Origin: Yoonia sp.
GTDB lineage: Bacteria; Pseudomonadota; Alphaproteobacteria; Rhodobacterales; Rhodobacteraceae
Reading direction: 5' to 3'
DNA: 41,736 nt
Assembly (NCBI GenBank): GCA_023955335.1
Contig: JAGSGF010000026.1
Location: forward strand, 1-41,736
Part shown: piece by piece, positions 8,101-16,256 of the stretch
Layout of the letters: every line of letters starts with the position of its first letter
Position numbering within the stretch: position 1 is the first letter of the stretch
Position numbers and translations under genes: made by a program
Notes under the pieces: generated by a model
Told to the model about the DNA's origin: nothing
The model's input: only the letters and a program-made list of their open reading frames with translations
Databases searched by the model: none

Positions 8101-9644
8101 CACCGCCGCACCACGATATCTATTCCATCGAGGATTTGGCCCAGCTGATTTATGATCTCAAGCAGATCAACCCGCACTGTAAGGTGACGGTCAAGCTGGT
8201 GGCGTCGTCAGGTATTGGCACGATTGCAGCAGGTGTCGCCAAGGCGAAGGCCGATATTATCCTGATTTCTGGCCACAACGGCGGTACAGGTGCATCGCCG
8301 GGTACGTCGATTAAGTATGCTGGTTTGCCGTGGGAGATGGGGCTGACCGAAGCCCACCAGGTTCTTGCGATGAACAACCTGCGCGAACGGATTACATTGC
8401 GCACCGATGGCGGTTTGCGCACTGGTCGTGACATTGTCGTGGCAGCCATGTTGGGTGCCGAAGAATACGGGATTGGTACTGCCGCGCTGATCGCGATGGG
8501 CTGTATCATGGTCCGTCAATGTCAGTCGAATACATGCCCCGTTGGCGTGTGTACGCAAGACGATGCCTTGCGTGAAAAGTTTACTGGCAATGCCGATAAG
8601 GTTGTGAATCTGATCACGTTCTACGCCACTGAAGTCCGCGAGATTTTGGCCTCGATTGGGGCACGTTCTTTGGATGATGTGATCGGTCGTGCTGATTTGT
8701 TGACGCAGGTTTCTCGTGGGTCGGCGCATCTGGACGATTTGGATTTGAACCCGCTGTTGATCACTGTCGATGGGTCCAAGTCCATTGTTTATAACCGCGA
8801 CAAAACACGTAACCCTGTGGATGATACGTTGGATGCCCAGATCGTTCAGGATGCTGCGCGGTTCCTTAATGACGGCGAAAAGATGCAGTTAGACTATGCG
8901 GTGCAGAATACGCTGCGCACCGTTGGCACCCGCACCAGCAGCCACATTGTGCAGAAATTCGGGATGCGTAACGATTTACAGCCTGACCATTTGACGGTGA
9001 AGTTGCGCGGGTCTGCTGGTCAATCTTTGGGTGCGTTCGCGGCGCGGGGGCTCAAGCTAGAGGTTTCTGGCGATGCCAATGACTATGTCGGGAAAGGTCT
9101 ATCGGGGGGCATGATTATTGTGCGACCCCCGATGAACAGCCCGTTGACGGCATCCGAGAACACAATCATTGGCAACACCGTTCTGTACGGCGCCACCGAT
9201 GGTTTCCTGTTTGCCGCTGGTCGTGCGGGCGAAAGGTTTGGTGTGCGTAACTCTGGCGCGTCCGTCGTAATTGAAGGCTGCGGCACCAACGGTTGCGAAT
9301 ATATGACCGGTGGTGTTGCTGTGATCCTCGGGTCAATCGGTGCCAACTTTGGCGCCGGTATGACGGGTGGTATGGCGTATATCTATGATCCAAAAGGCGA
9401 GACCGCTGTTTTGATCAACACGGAAACGCTGGTGACAAACGCAGTCACTGTGCCGCATTGGATGACCCAGCTAAAGGCGTTGGTGCAGCGTCATCTAGAT
9501 GAAACCGGCAGTCGAAAAGCTGCTGATATCTTGCAGCATTGGGATACTGAAAAGGCCAACTTTGTGCAGGTTTGCCCGACGGAAATGCTGGTGCATTTGC
9601 CCGCGCCACTGACCCTGCAAGAGACCGCGATACCTGCAGAGTGA
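5121..9644 (+). CDS. gltB: Glutamate synthase (NADPH) large subunit GltB
   Basis: The alpha subunit makes two glutamates from glutamine and 2-oxoglutarate, with electrons from GltD. The 1507 residues match the family. A 33-residue propeptide precedes Cys34 (HSSCGVG), the nucleophile of the class II glutaminase domain that becomes N-terminal on maturation. A central domain, an FMN-binding synthase domain and the C-terminal beta-helix with its repeated G-rich segments follow. The 3Fe-4S cysteines are seen in CIMVRQCQSNTCPVGVC. ATG 5121 follows AGAAGGAGAA. It is the last gene of the gltD-gltB unit, and the next gene is 138 bp away. Confidence 0.97.
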   Translation: MTIYDETWVAAEEAKRNWMAENGLYAHEEEHSSCGVGLVVAIDGTPSRGVVEKGINALKAVWHRGAVDADGKTGDGAGIHVQIPVAFFHDQIRRTGHEPDNKLIAVGQVFLPRTDFGAQERCRTIVESEVLRMGHYIYGWRHVPVDNSVLGDKANATRPEIEQILIRNEKGVDEEQFERELYIIRRRIEKAAAMIAGFYFCSLSCRSIIYKGMMLAEQVAEFYPDLMDARFESAFAIYHQRYSTNTFPQWHLAQPFRMLAHNGEINTLKGNVNWMRSHEIRMASSAFGDKAEDIKPIIPAGASDSSALDSVFEVLVRAGRNAPMAKTMMVPEAWSQQAIEMKKPWQDMYGYCNAVMEPWDGPAALAMTDGRWVCGGLDRNGLRPLRYVVTGDGLLVAGSEVGMVPIDEATVVEKGALGPGQMIAVDMVEGRLYRDEELKDQLAAAQPFGAWIEKVVDLSGMMRDVAEKPVFSGADLRKRQVAAGYSVEELEQVLAPMAEDGKEMIASMGDDTPSAVLSKMYRPLSHFFRQNFSQVTNPPIDSLRESRVMSLKTRFGNLKNVLDEDGSQTQILQLESPFVANAEFDEMMDHFGESVTVIDCTFAKGADALRKGSERIRAEAADAVSSGSGHIVLTDQHQSETRVGMPMILATSAVHSGLTAKGLRTFCSINVRSAECVDPHYFAVLIGCGATTVNAYLAQDSIANRVERGLIEGTLLDAVRRYRAAVNAGLLKIMSKMGISVLSSYRGGLNFEAVGLSRAMVAEYFPGMQSRISGIGTNGIQTKTEEVHARGWEGQTDVLPMGGFYKSRRSGEKHAWEAQTMHMLQAACTNASYAMWQQYSKSMQANPPIHLRDLLAIKPMGTAVPIEEVESITAIRKRFVTPGMSLGALSPEAHRTLSIAMNRIGAKSDSGEGGESPDDFTPDANGDNASAKIKQVASGRFGVTAEYLLACEELEIKVAQGAKPGEGGQLPGMKVTDLIAKLRHSTKGVTLISPPPHHDIYSIEDLAQLIYDLKQINPHCKVTVKLVASSGIGTIAAGVAKAKADIILISGHNGGTGASPGTSIKYAGLPWEMGLTEAHQVLAMNNLRERITLRTDGGLRTGRDIVVAAMLGAEEYGIGTAALIAMGCIMVRQCQSNTCPVGVCTQDDALREKFTGNADKVVNLITFYATEVREILASIGARSLDDVIGRADLLTQVSRGSAHLDDLDLNPLLITVDGSKSIVYNRDKTRNPVDDTLDAQIVQDAARFLNDGEKMQLDYAVQNTLRTVGTRTSSHIVQKFGMRNDLQPDHLTVKLRGSAGQSLGAFAARGLKLEVSGDANDYVGKGLSGGMIIVRPPMNSPLTASENTIIGNTVLYGATDGFLFAAGRAGERFGVRNSGASVVIEGCGTNGCEYMTGGVAVILGSIGANFGAGMTGGMAYIYDPKGETAVLINTETLVTNAVTVPHWMTQLKALVQRHLDETGSRKAADILQHWDTEKANFVQVCPTEMLVHLPAPLTLQETAIPAE

Positions 9645-9682
9645 TTTTTTGGACCCGCTGCGGCGTGGTGGGTCCAAAAAAA
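9645..9682. other. Hairpin after gltB
   Basis: A perfect 12-bp inverted repeat, TTTTTTGGACCC (9645-9656) and GGGTCCAAAAAA (9670-9681), overlaps the gltB stop region with a 13-nt loop. The T run is on the 5' side and the A run on the 3' side on either strand, so it lacks the 3' U tract of a standard intrinsic terminator. It could still stabilise the 3' end of the glt mRNA. Confidence 0.6.
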
Positions 9683-9717
9683 GGCAGTCTGCCACATTGT
9701 TGCCATTTTTCCGCCAT

Positions 9718-9777
9718 ACCCTTTGAGGGACCCACATAAAGATGGGTTTAAAATAATGGGTCAAAGACCCTTTGAGG
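9718..9777 (+). promoter_or_regulatory. Inverted repeat, copy 2, flanked by 11-nt direct repeats
   Basis: TAATGGGTCANNGACCCT occurs at 9754-9771, 11 nt before the ATG of the Hint gene, and matches the copy at 3790-3807 at 16 of 18 positions. The 11-mer ACCCTTTGAGG is present twice, at 9718-9728 and 9767-9777. The second copy overlaps the inverted repeat and supplies the ribosome site GAGG. The arrangement could be an operator or an RNA structure controlling access to the ribosome site. Confidence 0.5.
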
Positions 9778-9782
9778 CATAA

Positions 9783-10730
9783 ATGGGCAATTTTTCGTAT
9801 ACCGCGCAAGACGTGAACGGTGATCCTGCATCTTCTGGCGGGAACATTAACATTGTTTCAGGAAGTCAAACCGCGATGGAGTTTCAGGATGTCGATGACA
9901 TTCTTGGAATTACCCAGACCGGTGAACGTGTGTCGTTGGACGGAGGTCAAACATTCCTGAATTATGAATTCCTTGGCTATGGTGAGGTCCGCGGCGATAA
10001 TCAACAGGTTGCCGGCTTCCTTAAGATTGATCTGGGCGATGGCTCTTTTCAAACTTTTGCTATCGATATGGATTACGATGGCGATGGCGTGCCAAATCTT
10101 CAGAACGGCAACACAAAACTGAAAGTCGGTGACCTGACGCCCACGCCGCCCCCTGTCTGCTTTGTAACGGGAACATTGATTGATACCGCTAAGGGCCGGA
10201 TTCCGGTGGAAGCACTGCGCGTTGGCGATGAGGTGTTAACGCTTGATCACGGATTGCAGCCAGTTCGTGCCATCAGCTGTGAAAAATTTCGCGCGACCGG
10301 TGATTACGCGCCTATTCGCTTTGAGGTCGGTGCGATTGACAACACCGAGCCGCTTCTTGTGTCGCCGCAGCACCGGATTTACCTCGCAGGGTGGTTGGCC
10401 GAACTGTATTTTGCCGAAGAGTCGATTTTGGTGCCTGCGATCGGGTTGGTCAATGACACCACGATCAGGCGGATGCCCGGCGGTCAGGTGGCGTATGTTC
10501 ATTTGCTATTTGATCAACACGAGATCGTTTGGGGAGCCGGGGCTTTGTCCGAAAGCTTTTTTGCCGAAAAGACCAAGTTTGAGACTGATTTGGCGAATCC
10601 CACCCAAGCAGAGTTGTTCCGCCTTTTTCCGGATTTGCGAATTGATCAGGCATCAGAGGTCACCTTGGCGCGGCCACAAGTCCGGCGTCGGGATGCCCAA
10701 GTTTTGCGCCCGCTATTTCGCGCAGCTTGA
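9783..10730 (+). CDS. Hint-domain protein (Hedgehog/intein-type, Hint_2)
   Basis: The 315-residue protein has an N-terminal region (1-120) rich in Gly and Asp, with a DMDYDGDG calcium-loop-like stretch near 95-102, a TPTPPP linker, and then a Hint domain. That domain starts at Cys126 (CFVTGTLID), the position of the self-splicing or self-cleaving nucleophile. The family motifs VGDEVLTLDHG (148-158) and SPQHRIYL with His197 follow. Hint_2 proteins are common in Rhodobacterales, often on exported calcium-binding proteins, but their role is not settled. There is no classical signal peptide, so type I secretion is possible but unproven. The gene stands alone, with mtgA 30 bp downstream. Confidence 0.85.
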   Translation: MGNFSYTAQDVNGDPASSGGNINIVSGSQTAMEFQDVDDILGITQTGERVSLDGGQTFLNYEFLGYGEVRGDNQQVAGFLKIDLGDGSFQTFAIDMDYDGDGVPNLQNGNTKLKVGDLTPTPPPVCFVTGTLIDTAKGRIPVEALRVGDEVLTLDHGLQPVRAISCEKFRATGDYAPIRFEVGAIDNTEPLLVSPQHRIYLAGWLAELYFAEESILVPAIGLVNDTTIRRMPGGQVAYVHLLFDQHEIVWGAGALSESFFAEKTKFETDLANPTQAELFRLFPDLRIDQASEVTLARPQVRRRDAQVLRPLFRAA

Positions 10731-10760
10731 CGTGGCCTGCATCGCGTGGCTTATGACCGA

Positions 10761-11495
10761 ATGGCTAAAAAATCCCGATCAAAAGGTAAAACCAAACCAA
10801 AGCATGTAAGGTTTCAGCGCCCAAGGCCCATTCGTTTTTTGGTGAAGTGGGTGTTGCGCGCACTATTGGCGAGCGCCGCTGTTGCCGTTGCCTTGACGTT
10901 GCTCTTTGCCGTGATCAATCCGCCGACATCAATTTATCTGTTGTCCGAGCGCGGCCGCCTTGGTCCACTGGACCGTGATTGGGTCCCGCTGGAACAGATT
11001 GCCCCTGTTATGGCGCGGTCCGCTGTTGCCGCTGAGGACGCGAATTTCTGCCTGCATTGGGGCCTGGACATCAAGGCGATCGAGGCCGCCTTAGAAGCAG
11101 GCGCTAATCGTGGTGCGTCGACCATTAGCCAGCAGGTCGTCAAAAACGTATTCCTTTGGCAGGGCCGCAGTTGGGTCCGTAAGTCAGCCGAAGCATTATG
11201 GACCCCGCTCATCGAAATTATTTGGTCTAAACGTCGTATCCTCGAGCTGTACCTGAATGTAGCGGAGTTCGACGAAGGTGTGTTTGGTGTGCAGGCGGCT
11301 GCCCAGCATTATTTCGATGTGGACGCCATCAATTTGTCGCCAGTGCAGGCTGCGCGGTTGGCGTCTGTGTTGCCCAACCCCAAGGAACGCGATGCTGCAA
11401 ACCCCACCACCTATCTTCGAAAACGCAGTTCAAACATCTTGGATGGCGCTGCCACGATTGCAGCGGATGGCCGCGCGGGTTGCTTTACCGACTGA
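10761..11495 (+). CDS. mtgA: Monofunctional peptidoglycan glycosyltransferase MtgA
   Basis: This inner-membrane GT51 enzyme polymerises lipid II into glycan strands. The protein (244 residues from ATG 10761) has a basic N-terminus, one membrane segment (about 31-52) and the GT51 domain with catalytic Glu92 in AAEDANFCLHWG. The family blocks GASTISQQVVKN and SKRRILELYLN follow. A GTG at 10746 would add five residues, and neither start has a good ribosome site. No transpeptidase domain is present. Confidence 0.92.
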   Translation: MAKKSRSKGKTKPKHVRFQRPRPIRFLVKWVLRALLASAAVAVALTLLFAVINPPTSIYLLSERGRLGPLDRDWVPLEQIAPVMARSAVAAEDANFCLHWGLDIKAIEAALEAGANRGASTISQQVVKNVFLWQGRSWVRKSAEALWTPLIEIIWSKRRILELYLNVAEFDEGVFGVQAAAQHYFDVDAINLSPVQAARLASVLPNPKERDAANPTTYLRKRSSNILDGAATIAADGRAGCFTD

Positions 11496-11564
11496 TCGCC
11501 CATTGAAACGCGCCCCCTCTTGCGGCATTGAAGGGGTACCCGTTTTCAGCAAAGTGCACTGCAT

Positions 11565-12230
11565 ATGAATCGCCTTTACCATTTCCCGCTTTCCCCGTTT
11601 TCGCGCAAGGTCCGCCTGTCATTGGCTGAAAAGAAGATCGAGGTTGAATTGGTCGAAGAACGGTATTGGGAACAGGACCCTGACTTCTTGCGTCGCAATC
11701 CTGCTGGCAAGGTTCCGATCTTGAAAATGGGCAACAGTACATTTTCCGATAGCACTGCGATTTGCGAGTATCTGGAAGAGGTATTTCCGACCCCGTCGTT
11801 GCTTCCCAAGGCAGCCGAGGACCGCTATGAAGTCCGCCGTTTGGTCGCTTGGTTTGATGATAAGTTCAATGCCGAGGTCACATCAAAGTTGACGGGCGAG
11901 CGTGTGTTCCGCAAGATTATGGGTACGGGTTATCCTGACAGCGCGAATGTCAAAGCCGGGTCCAAGGCCATCAAATATCATCTCGATTATATGGCGACGT
12001 TGCTGGATCAACGCCGTTGGTTGGCGGGCAATGATATGTCGCTTGCCGATTTTGCTGCTGCCGCCCAGCTATCGTGTTTGGATTATACGTCTGACGTTGA
12101 TTGGAACCGGTCTGAGGTTGTTAAAGACTGGTATGCCAAGATTAAATCTCGCCCAGCGTTCCGGTCGTTGTTGGCCGATCAGGTGTCTGGCTTTTTGCCG
12201 TCGCGCCACTATGCCGATCTTGACTTTTAA
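11565..12230 (+). CDS. Glutathione S-transferase family protein
   Basis: The 221-residue protein has the thioredoxin-like GST N-domain (1-80), with [11 protein letters not shown] near the glutathione site and the cis-proline motif NPAGKVPIL followed by [12 protein letters not shown] helical C-domain (90-215) follows, with [15 protein letters not shown]. The substrate is unknown. It lies 5 bp before queG and is probably cotranscribed with it, a pairing I recall from other Rhodobacterales genomes. Confidence 0.88.
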   Translation: MNRLYHFPLSPFSRKVRLSLAEKKIEVELVEERYWEQDPDFLRRNPAGKVPILKMGNSTFSDSTAICEYLEEVFPTPSLLPKAAEDRYEVRRLVAWFDDKFNAEVTSKLTGERVFRKIMGTGYPDSANVKAGSKAIKYHLDYMATLLDQRRWLAGNDMSLADFAAAAQLSCLDYTSDVDWNRSEVVKDWYAKIKSRPAFRSLLADQVSGFLPSRHYADLDF

Positions 12231-12235
12231 GCGTG

Positions 12236-13291
12236 ATGTCAGGGCCCGATCAAACGGTGGATCTGAAACACCAGCTGATCAGTTTTGCCACTGAAGCGGG
12301 ATTTGCCAAGGTTGGTTTTTGCCGCCCTGATGCTTTGCCGGAATTACCAGACCGCTTGGCTGCGTTTGTGGCCGACGGGATGCATGGCCAGATGGGGTGG
12401 ATGGCGGACCGCATGGTGTGGCGCGGTGACCCCAGTGCGCTTTGGCCAGAGGCCCGTACGGTCATAATGCTGGCCGAACCCTATACGCCAGATCATGATC
12501 CGCTGGCTGTTTTGGAACGCCCAGATCGTGCTGCCATATCGGTTTATGCCCATGGTCGCGACTATCATGATGTTGTTAAAAAGCGGCTAAAGCGCGTTGG
12601 TCGTTGGTTGATCGATCAGGAACCCGACGCCCAAATTAAGGTGTTTGTGGATACGGCTCCTGTAATGGAAAAGCCACTTGCGCAAGCCGCTGGGCTGGGC
12701 TGGCAGGGGAAGCATACGAACCTGTTGGGTCGTGATTTAGGGTCGTGGTTTTTTCTAGGGGCGATTTTCACAACGCTTGAATTCGACACTAACAAAGGCG
12801 AAATCAGTCACTGTGGGTCTTGCACGGCCTGTTTGGATGTTTGCCCCACAGGGGCCTTTCCTGCGCCGTACCGCTTGGATGCCCGCCGCTGTATTTCGTA
12901 TCTGACGATTGAACATAAGGGTCCGGTTGATCTTGAATTGCGGGCCAAGATGGGTAACCGGATTTACGGCTGCGACGATTGTCTTGCGGTGTGTCCGTGG
13001 AACAAGTTTGCCGCCGCTGGCCGCGATGCCAAATATGACGCCCGCGCTGATGTGTTGGCCCCGCCGTTGGCCGAATTGGCTGCATTGGATGATGCTGCGT
13101 TTCGTGCCCGGTATTCTGGGTCACCGATTAAGCGGATTGGCCGCGACCGTTTTGTGCGCAATGTTCTGTATGCGATTGGTAATTCGGGTGATCCGTCGCT
13201 GACCCATGTTGCGCAAGGGTTGACTGATGATCCTGACCCTACAGTGGTCGATGCCGCGCGCTGGGCCGTTTCTCGATTAAAGAAAGACTAA
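12236..13291 (+). CDS. queG: Epoxyqueuosine reductase QueG
   Basis: This cobalamin- and Fe-S-dependent enzyme carries out the last step of queuosine synthesis, reducing epoxyqueuosine in the wobble position of GUN tRNAs. The 351-residue protein has two ferredoxin-type cysteine sets, C193/C196/C199/C203 ([12 protein letters not shown]) and C246/C249/C253 (CDDCLAVCP) with C219. The family segment [12 protein letters not shown] lies near 154-165. I chose ATG 12236 over the overlapping GTG at 12233. A HEAT-like C-terminal tail (ALGNSG-type segment) follows. The gene lies between the GST gene (5 bp) and the EamA gene (2 bp). Confidence 0.95.
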   Translation: MSGPDQTVDLKHQLISFATEAGFAKVGFCRPDALPELPDRLAAFVADGMHGQMGWMADRMVWRGDPSALWPEARTVIMLAEPYTPDHDPLAVLERPDRAAISVYAHGRDYHDVVKKRLKRVGRWLIDQEPDAQIKVFVDTAPVMEKPLAQAAGLGWQGKHTNLLGRDLGSWFFLGAIFTTLEFDTNKGEISHCGSCTACLDVCPTGAFPAPYRLDARRCISYLTIEHKGPVDLELRAKMGNRIYGCDDCLAVCPWNKFAAAGRDAKYDARADVLAPPLAELAALDDAAFRARYSGSPIKRIGRDRFVRNVLYAIGNSGDPSLTHVAQGLTDDPDPTVVDAARWAVSRLKKD

Positions 13292-13293
13292 CC

Positions 13294-14217
13294 ATGCAGC
13301 CCCTTCGTGGCATTATGTTCAAAGTTTTGGCCGTCTGTCTGTTCATGTTCATGGCCAGTTTCATCAAGGCTGCATCTGTTGAGGTGCCACCCGGACAGGC
13401 CGTGTTCTTCCGGTCGTTTTTCGCGCTGCCGGTTATCTTGGGCTGGCTTGCCATGCGTGGCGAACTGCGCAGCGGATGGAAGACGCCGAACCCTGTAGGC
13501 CATTTCTGGCGCGGGCTGCTGGGGACGTCTGCCATGGGCCTTGGCTTTACCGGATTGGGGTTGTTGCCGTTGCCAGAGGTGACGGCGATTGGTTATGCCG
13601 CGCCGCTGTTGGTGGTCGTGTTCGCGTCGATGTTTTTGAACGAAAAGGTCGGGGTCTACCGCCTGTCCGCTGTATTGATCGGCATGATCGGGGTGTTAAT
13701 CGTTTTGTCGCCGCGATTGTCGATCGGCGCGGGCTTATCGACGGGCGAGACATTGGGCGCAGTGGTCGTGCTGATGGGCGCTGTGTTTGCGGCCTTGGCC
13801 CAAGTGTTCGTGCGTAAATTGGTCCAGACCGAAGGCACGGCGGCGATTGTGTTCTGGTTTTCGATCACGTCTGCCGTGCTGGCGCTGTGCACCTTGCCGT
13901 GGGGTTGGTCCATGCCATCGGCGGGCGTTGCCCTGATGCTGGTCATGGCGGGGTTTCTCGGCGGATTGGGGCAGATATTCCTGACGTCCAGCTATCGCTA
14001 CGCCGACGCGTCATTGGTCGCGCCGTTTGACTATGCGTCCATGATCCTTGCGCTGGTAATCGGGTATTTCGTGTTTGACGAAGTGCCGACGGGAACAATG
14101 TTGCTCGGCGCAGGGATTGTTATTCTGGCTGGTGTGCTGATCATCTGGCGCGAGCGGGTGTTGGGATTGCAGCGCGCGCAGCAGCGTAAAGCGATGGGAC
14201 ATGTGGGCGGGAAGTAG
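13294..14217 (+). CDS. DMT-family (EamA) transporter
   Basis: The 307-residue protein is almost entirely hydrophobic, with about ten membrane segments in two EamA repeats (roughly 10-140 and 150-290). The PGQAVFFRSFFALPVI block of the first repeat and the APFDYASMILALVIGYFVF block of the second are typical of the RarD/RhaT/YdcZ-like drug/metabolite transporters. The substrate cannot be read from the sequence. It starts 2 bp after queG and ends 6 bp before the convergent glycosyltransferase gene. Confidence 0.88.
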   Translation: MQPLRGIMFKVLAVCLFMFMASFIKAASVEVPPGQAVFFRSFFALPVILGWLAMRGELRSGWKTPNPVGHFWRGLLGTSAMGLGFTGLGLLPLPEVTAIGYAAPLLVVVFASMFLNEKVGVYRLSAVLIGMIGVLIVLSPRLSIGAGLSTGETLGAVVVLMGAVFAALAQVFVRKLVQTEGTAAIVFWFSITSAVLALCTLPWGWSMPSAGVALMLVMAGFLGGLGQIFLTSSYRYADASLVAPFDYASMILALVIGYFVFDEVPTGTMLLGAGIVILAGVLIIWRERVLGLQRAQQRKAMGHVGGK

Positions 14218-14223
14218 TGAGGC

Positions 14224-15237
14224 TTATTGTTGGTTATGTTTATCGCGCAATCGGACAAATTTTTTGCGGATTTCGCGGCGTTGCTGCATTTCGCGGTGAA
14301 GGACAGCCGCGTTACGAAAATGTGGCCTTTCTTCCTTGGGTAATTGTGCAAGCTTGTCGATGAAATCATTTTCAAAACACGCAGTTCCGCCAAAATAGAG
14401 ACTGTATTTTTCGATTTCTTGCCGGGCGAGCCATGTGCTGATACCAATGATCCAAGGCGTTGTCTTGGGATCGCGGCTGTCGACAAAGCGATAAAGACGG
14501 TCATGTGCATCGCGCCTGTCGCTCAGATATTTGTCCTGTGTGCTGGTCATTTTGAACGTTATGGTCGACGTTGGCCGCAACGTGTAATGGTACAATTTCG
14601 GCGTTAAGAATACACCTGTTCCCGAAAGCGCAAAGTTCATCAACGTATATACACTGTCCTCGCCATAAACCCGATGTTCGGTATCCATAAGGTCAGCAAC
14701 TTGTAGGGCGATCGTGCGCCGAAATATCTTACCGCCTGCCGCACCCAGCATCCAAAGGCGCAGATTGGGGTCTTGATCTGGTGACCCGATGCTCGACAAC
14801 GCATCCTCGCCGCTTGCGCAATAGACGGCATTCGGCAAATCTGGCGTTTTTCGTAATTCTCCAGACAACAAGACGGCGCGCACACGGCAGCAGGCAAAAT
14901 CGGCGCCGTTTTCTTCCACCGCGGTCATCATAAGTCGTATTGTATCGTGATCTAACGCGTCATCTGAATCGAGCTGAAAGCAAAATTCACTTGTCGCGGC
15001 CTGTAGTGCTGTCCGTCGTCCTTGCGTGATGCCTTTGTTTGTCTCGTGATGGATGAGTTTGATCGGAAGTTTGTCGCTCCAAGGCGCAACGGCGGTGGCC
15101 ACATCAACAATACCACCATCGTCAATCACGACGATTTCATCGGGCAGTCGTGTTTGCTGCTGTAAGCAGTCGAAAAGCGCGTCCAGATATGCGACAGTCC
15201 TATGGACAAGGACGATCACACATACTGTTGATGTCAT
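14224..15237 (-). CDS. Family 2 glycosyltransferase
   Basis: The 337-residue protein has a GT-A fold of family GT2. The nucleotide-binding segment DEIVVIDDGG (33-42) and the metal-binding DSD at 90-92 (FQLDSDDALD) are present, followed by GAAGGKIFRR and the acceptor-side motif YGEDSVYTL. The C-terminal 100 residues are charged and without a membrane segment, suggesting a peripheral or soluble enzyme for surface polysaccharide. Its ATG overlaps the ilvE stop by 4 bp, so it is translated from the ilvE transcript. The acceptor and sugar are unknown. Confidence 0.85.
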   Translation of the reverse strand: MTSTVCVIVLVHRTVAYLDALFDCLQQQTRLPDEIVVIDDGGIVDVATAVAPWSDKLPIKLIHHETNKGITQGRRTALQAATSEFCFQLDSDDALDHDTIRLMMTAVEENGADFACCRVRAVLLSGELRKTPDLPNAVYCASGEDALSSIGSPDQDPNLRLWMLGAAGGKIFRRTIALQVADLMDTEHRVYGEDSVYTLMNFALSGTGVFLTPKLYHYTLRPTSTITFKMTSTQDKYLSDRRDAHDRLYRFVDSRDPKTTPWIIGISTWLARQEIEKYSLYFGGTACFENDFIDKLAQLPKEERPHFRNAAVLHREMQQRREIRKKFVRLRDKHNQQ

Positions 15238-16103
15238 GCCCGAACGAGCTTTTCATAGTCTGACGCCATCTCGATGGCCAGTGCGCCGACCTCGAAATTG
15301 TAGTCGCCGATTTGTCCTACCGGGGTGACTTCGGCTGCGGAGCCTGTGAGCCAGCATTGCTCAAACGTTTCCAGTTCTTCGGGCATGATGTGCCGTTCAA
15401 TCACGTTGATGCCCTTCTTTTCCAACATGCCGATGACGGTTTGACGGGTCAGGCCGTTCAGGAAGGCGTCTGGTGTTGGTGTGTGCACTTCGCCGTCTTT
15501 GACGAAGAACATGTTCGCGCCTGTCGCTTCGGCCACGTAGCCGCGGTAGTCGAACATCAGCGCGTCAGAGCAGCCTTTGGCCTCTGCCGCGTGCTTGGAC
15601 AGGGTTGCGATCATGTAAAGACCGGCGGCCTTGGCTTGGGATGGTGCACATTCGGGTGACGGGCGTTTCCATTTGGCGATATCGAGCTTGGCCCCTTTGG
15701 TTTTTGCGTCGCCGTAATAGGCACCCCATTCCCAAACGGCAATTGCCAGATGGACAGGGTTGCGTGCCGCCGCGACACCCATGTCGGTCCCGGATCCGCG
15801 CCATGCAAGGGGGCGCACATAGGCATTTTCCAAACCGTTAGCGTCAAGAGCCGCGCGCTTTGCGGCTTCGATTTCGGCAACAGAGTAAGGGATTTCAAAG
15901 TCGAGTTGATTGGCAGAGGCGTGCAACCGTTCAGAGTGCTTTTCGCTTAGAAAGATTTTGCCATTATAACAGCGTTCACCTTCAAACACGGAAGACGCGT
16001 AATGCATGGCATGTGTCAGGATATGCACGTTCGCATCGCGCCATTCGACAAGCTTGCCGTCCATCCATATTTTTCCATCGCGGTCATCATATGCAGCAGC
16101 CAT
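15234..16103 (-). CDS. ilvE: Branched-chain amino acid aminotransferase IlvE
   Basis: This PLP fold-type IV enzyme makes the last step of leucine, isoleucine and valine synthesis. I use ATG 16103 (289 residues), because a perfect ribosome site AGGAGG lies 7 nt upstream. An upstream extension to 16196 would run through the leader. Lys158 (QAKAAGLYM) is the expected PLP lysine and YVAEATGANMFF (189-200) is the typical PLP phosphate/Glu block. EGERCYNGKIF (41-51) is also family-typical. The GT2 gene follows with a 4-bp overlap. Confidence 0.95.
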   Translation of the reverse strand: MAAAYDDRDGKIWMDGKLVEWRDANVHILTHAMHYASSVFEGERCYNGKIFLSEKHSERLHASANQLDFEIPYSVAEIEAAKRAALDANGLENAYVRPLAWRGSGTDMGVAAARNPVHLAIAVWEWGAYYGDAKTKGAKLDIAKWKRPSPECAPSQAKAAGLYMIATLSKHAAEAKGCSDALMFDYRGYVAEATGANMFFVKDGEVHTPTPDAFLNGLTRQTVIGMLEKKGINVIERHIMPEELETFEQCWLTGSAAEVTPVGQIGDYNFEVGALAIEMASDYEKLVRA

Positions 16104-16143
16104 TGCAGCCTCCTGGTTAATTTTGCATTTATTACGCAATAAG

Positions 16144-16156
16144 GTCCGTTTCGGAC
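16144..16156. repeat. Short inverted repeat in the ilvE leader
   Basis: GTCCG-TTT-CGGAC is a perfect 5-bp inverted repeat with a 3-nt loop. It lies 41-53 nt before the ilvE start codon and inside the transcript predicted from the promoter at 16181-16209. It could be a small leader hairpin or a protein site. No leader peptide rich in branched-chain codons was seen. Confidence 0.35.
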
Positions 16157-16180
16157 ATAAAGTTACGTCATTTGTAAGAA

Positions 16181-16209
16181 TCGATACCGAGTACATCTTG
16201 GAATGTCAA
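16181..16209 (-). promoter_or_regulatory. Putative ilvE promoter
   Basis: On the minus strand TTGACA (16209-16204) is followed by a 17-nt spacer and TATCGA (16186-16181). The -35 box is perfect and the -10 box is weak. The 5' leader would be about 70 nt. The intergenic space is shared with the divergent MarR-type gene, for which no clear promoter was found. Confidence 0.5.
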
Positions 16210-16256
16210 CAAAGCTGACGTATTGTTGGCTCAACATTTAAAGAGAGGCGCATGCG

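Noticed and set aside
9645..9682. Intrinsic terminator call at the gltB end
   Set aside because: The U run is on the wrong side of the stem on both strands, so it was recorded only as a hairpin.
16104..16196. N-terminal extension of ilvE
   Set aside because: The AGGAGG site 7 nt before ATG 16103 fits the true start; the extension reads through the leader and promoter region.
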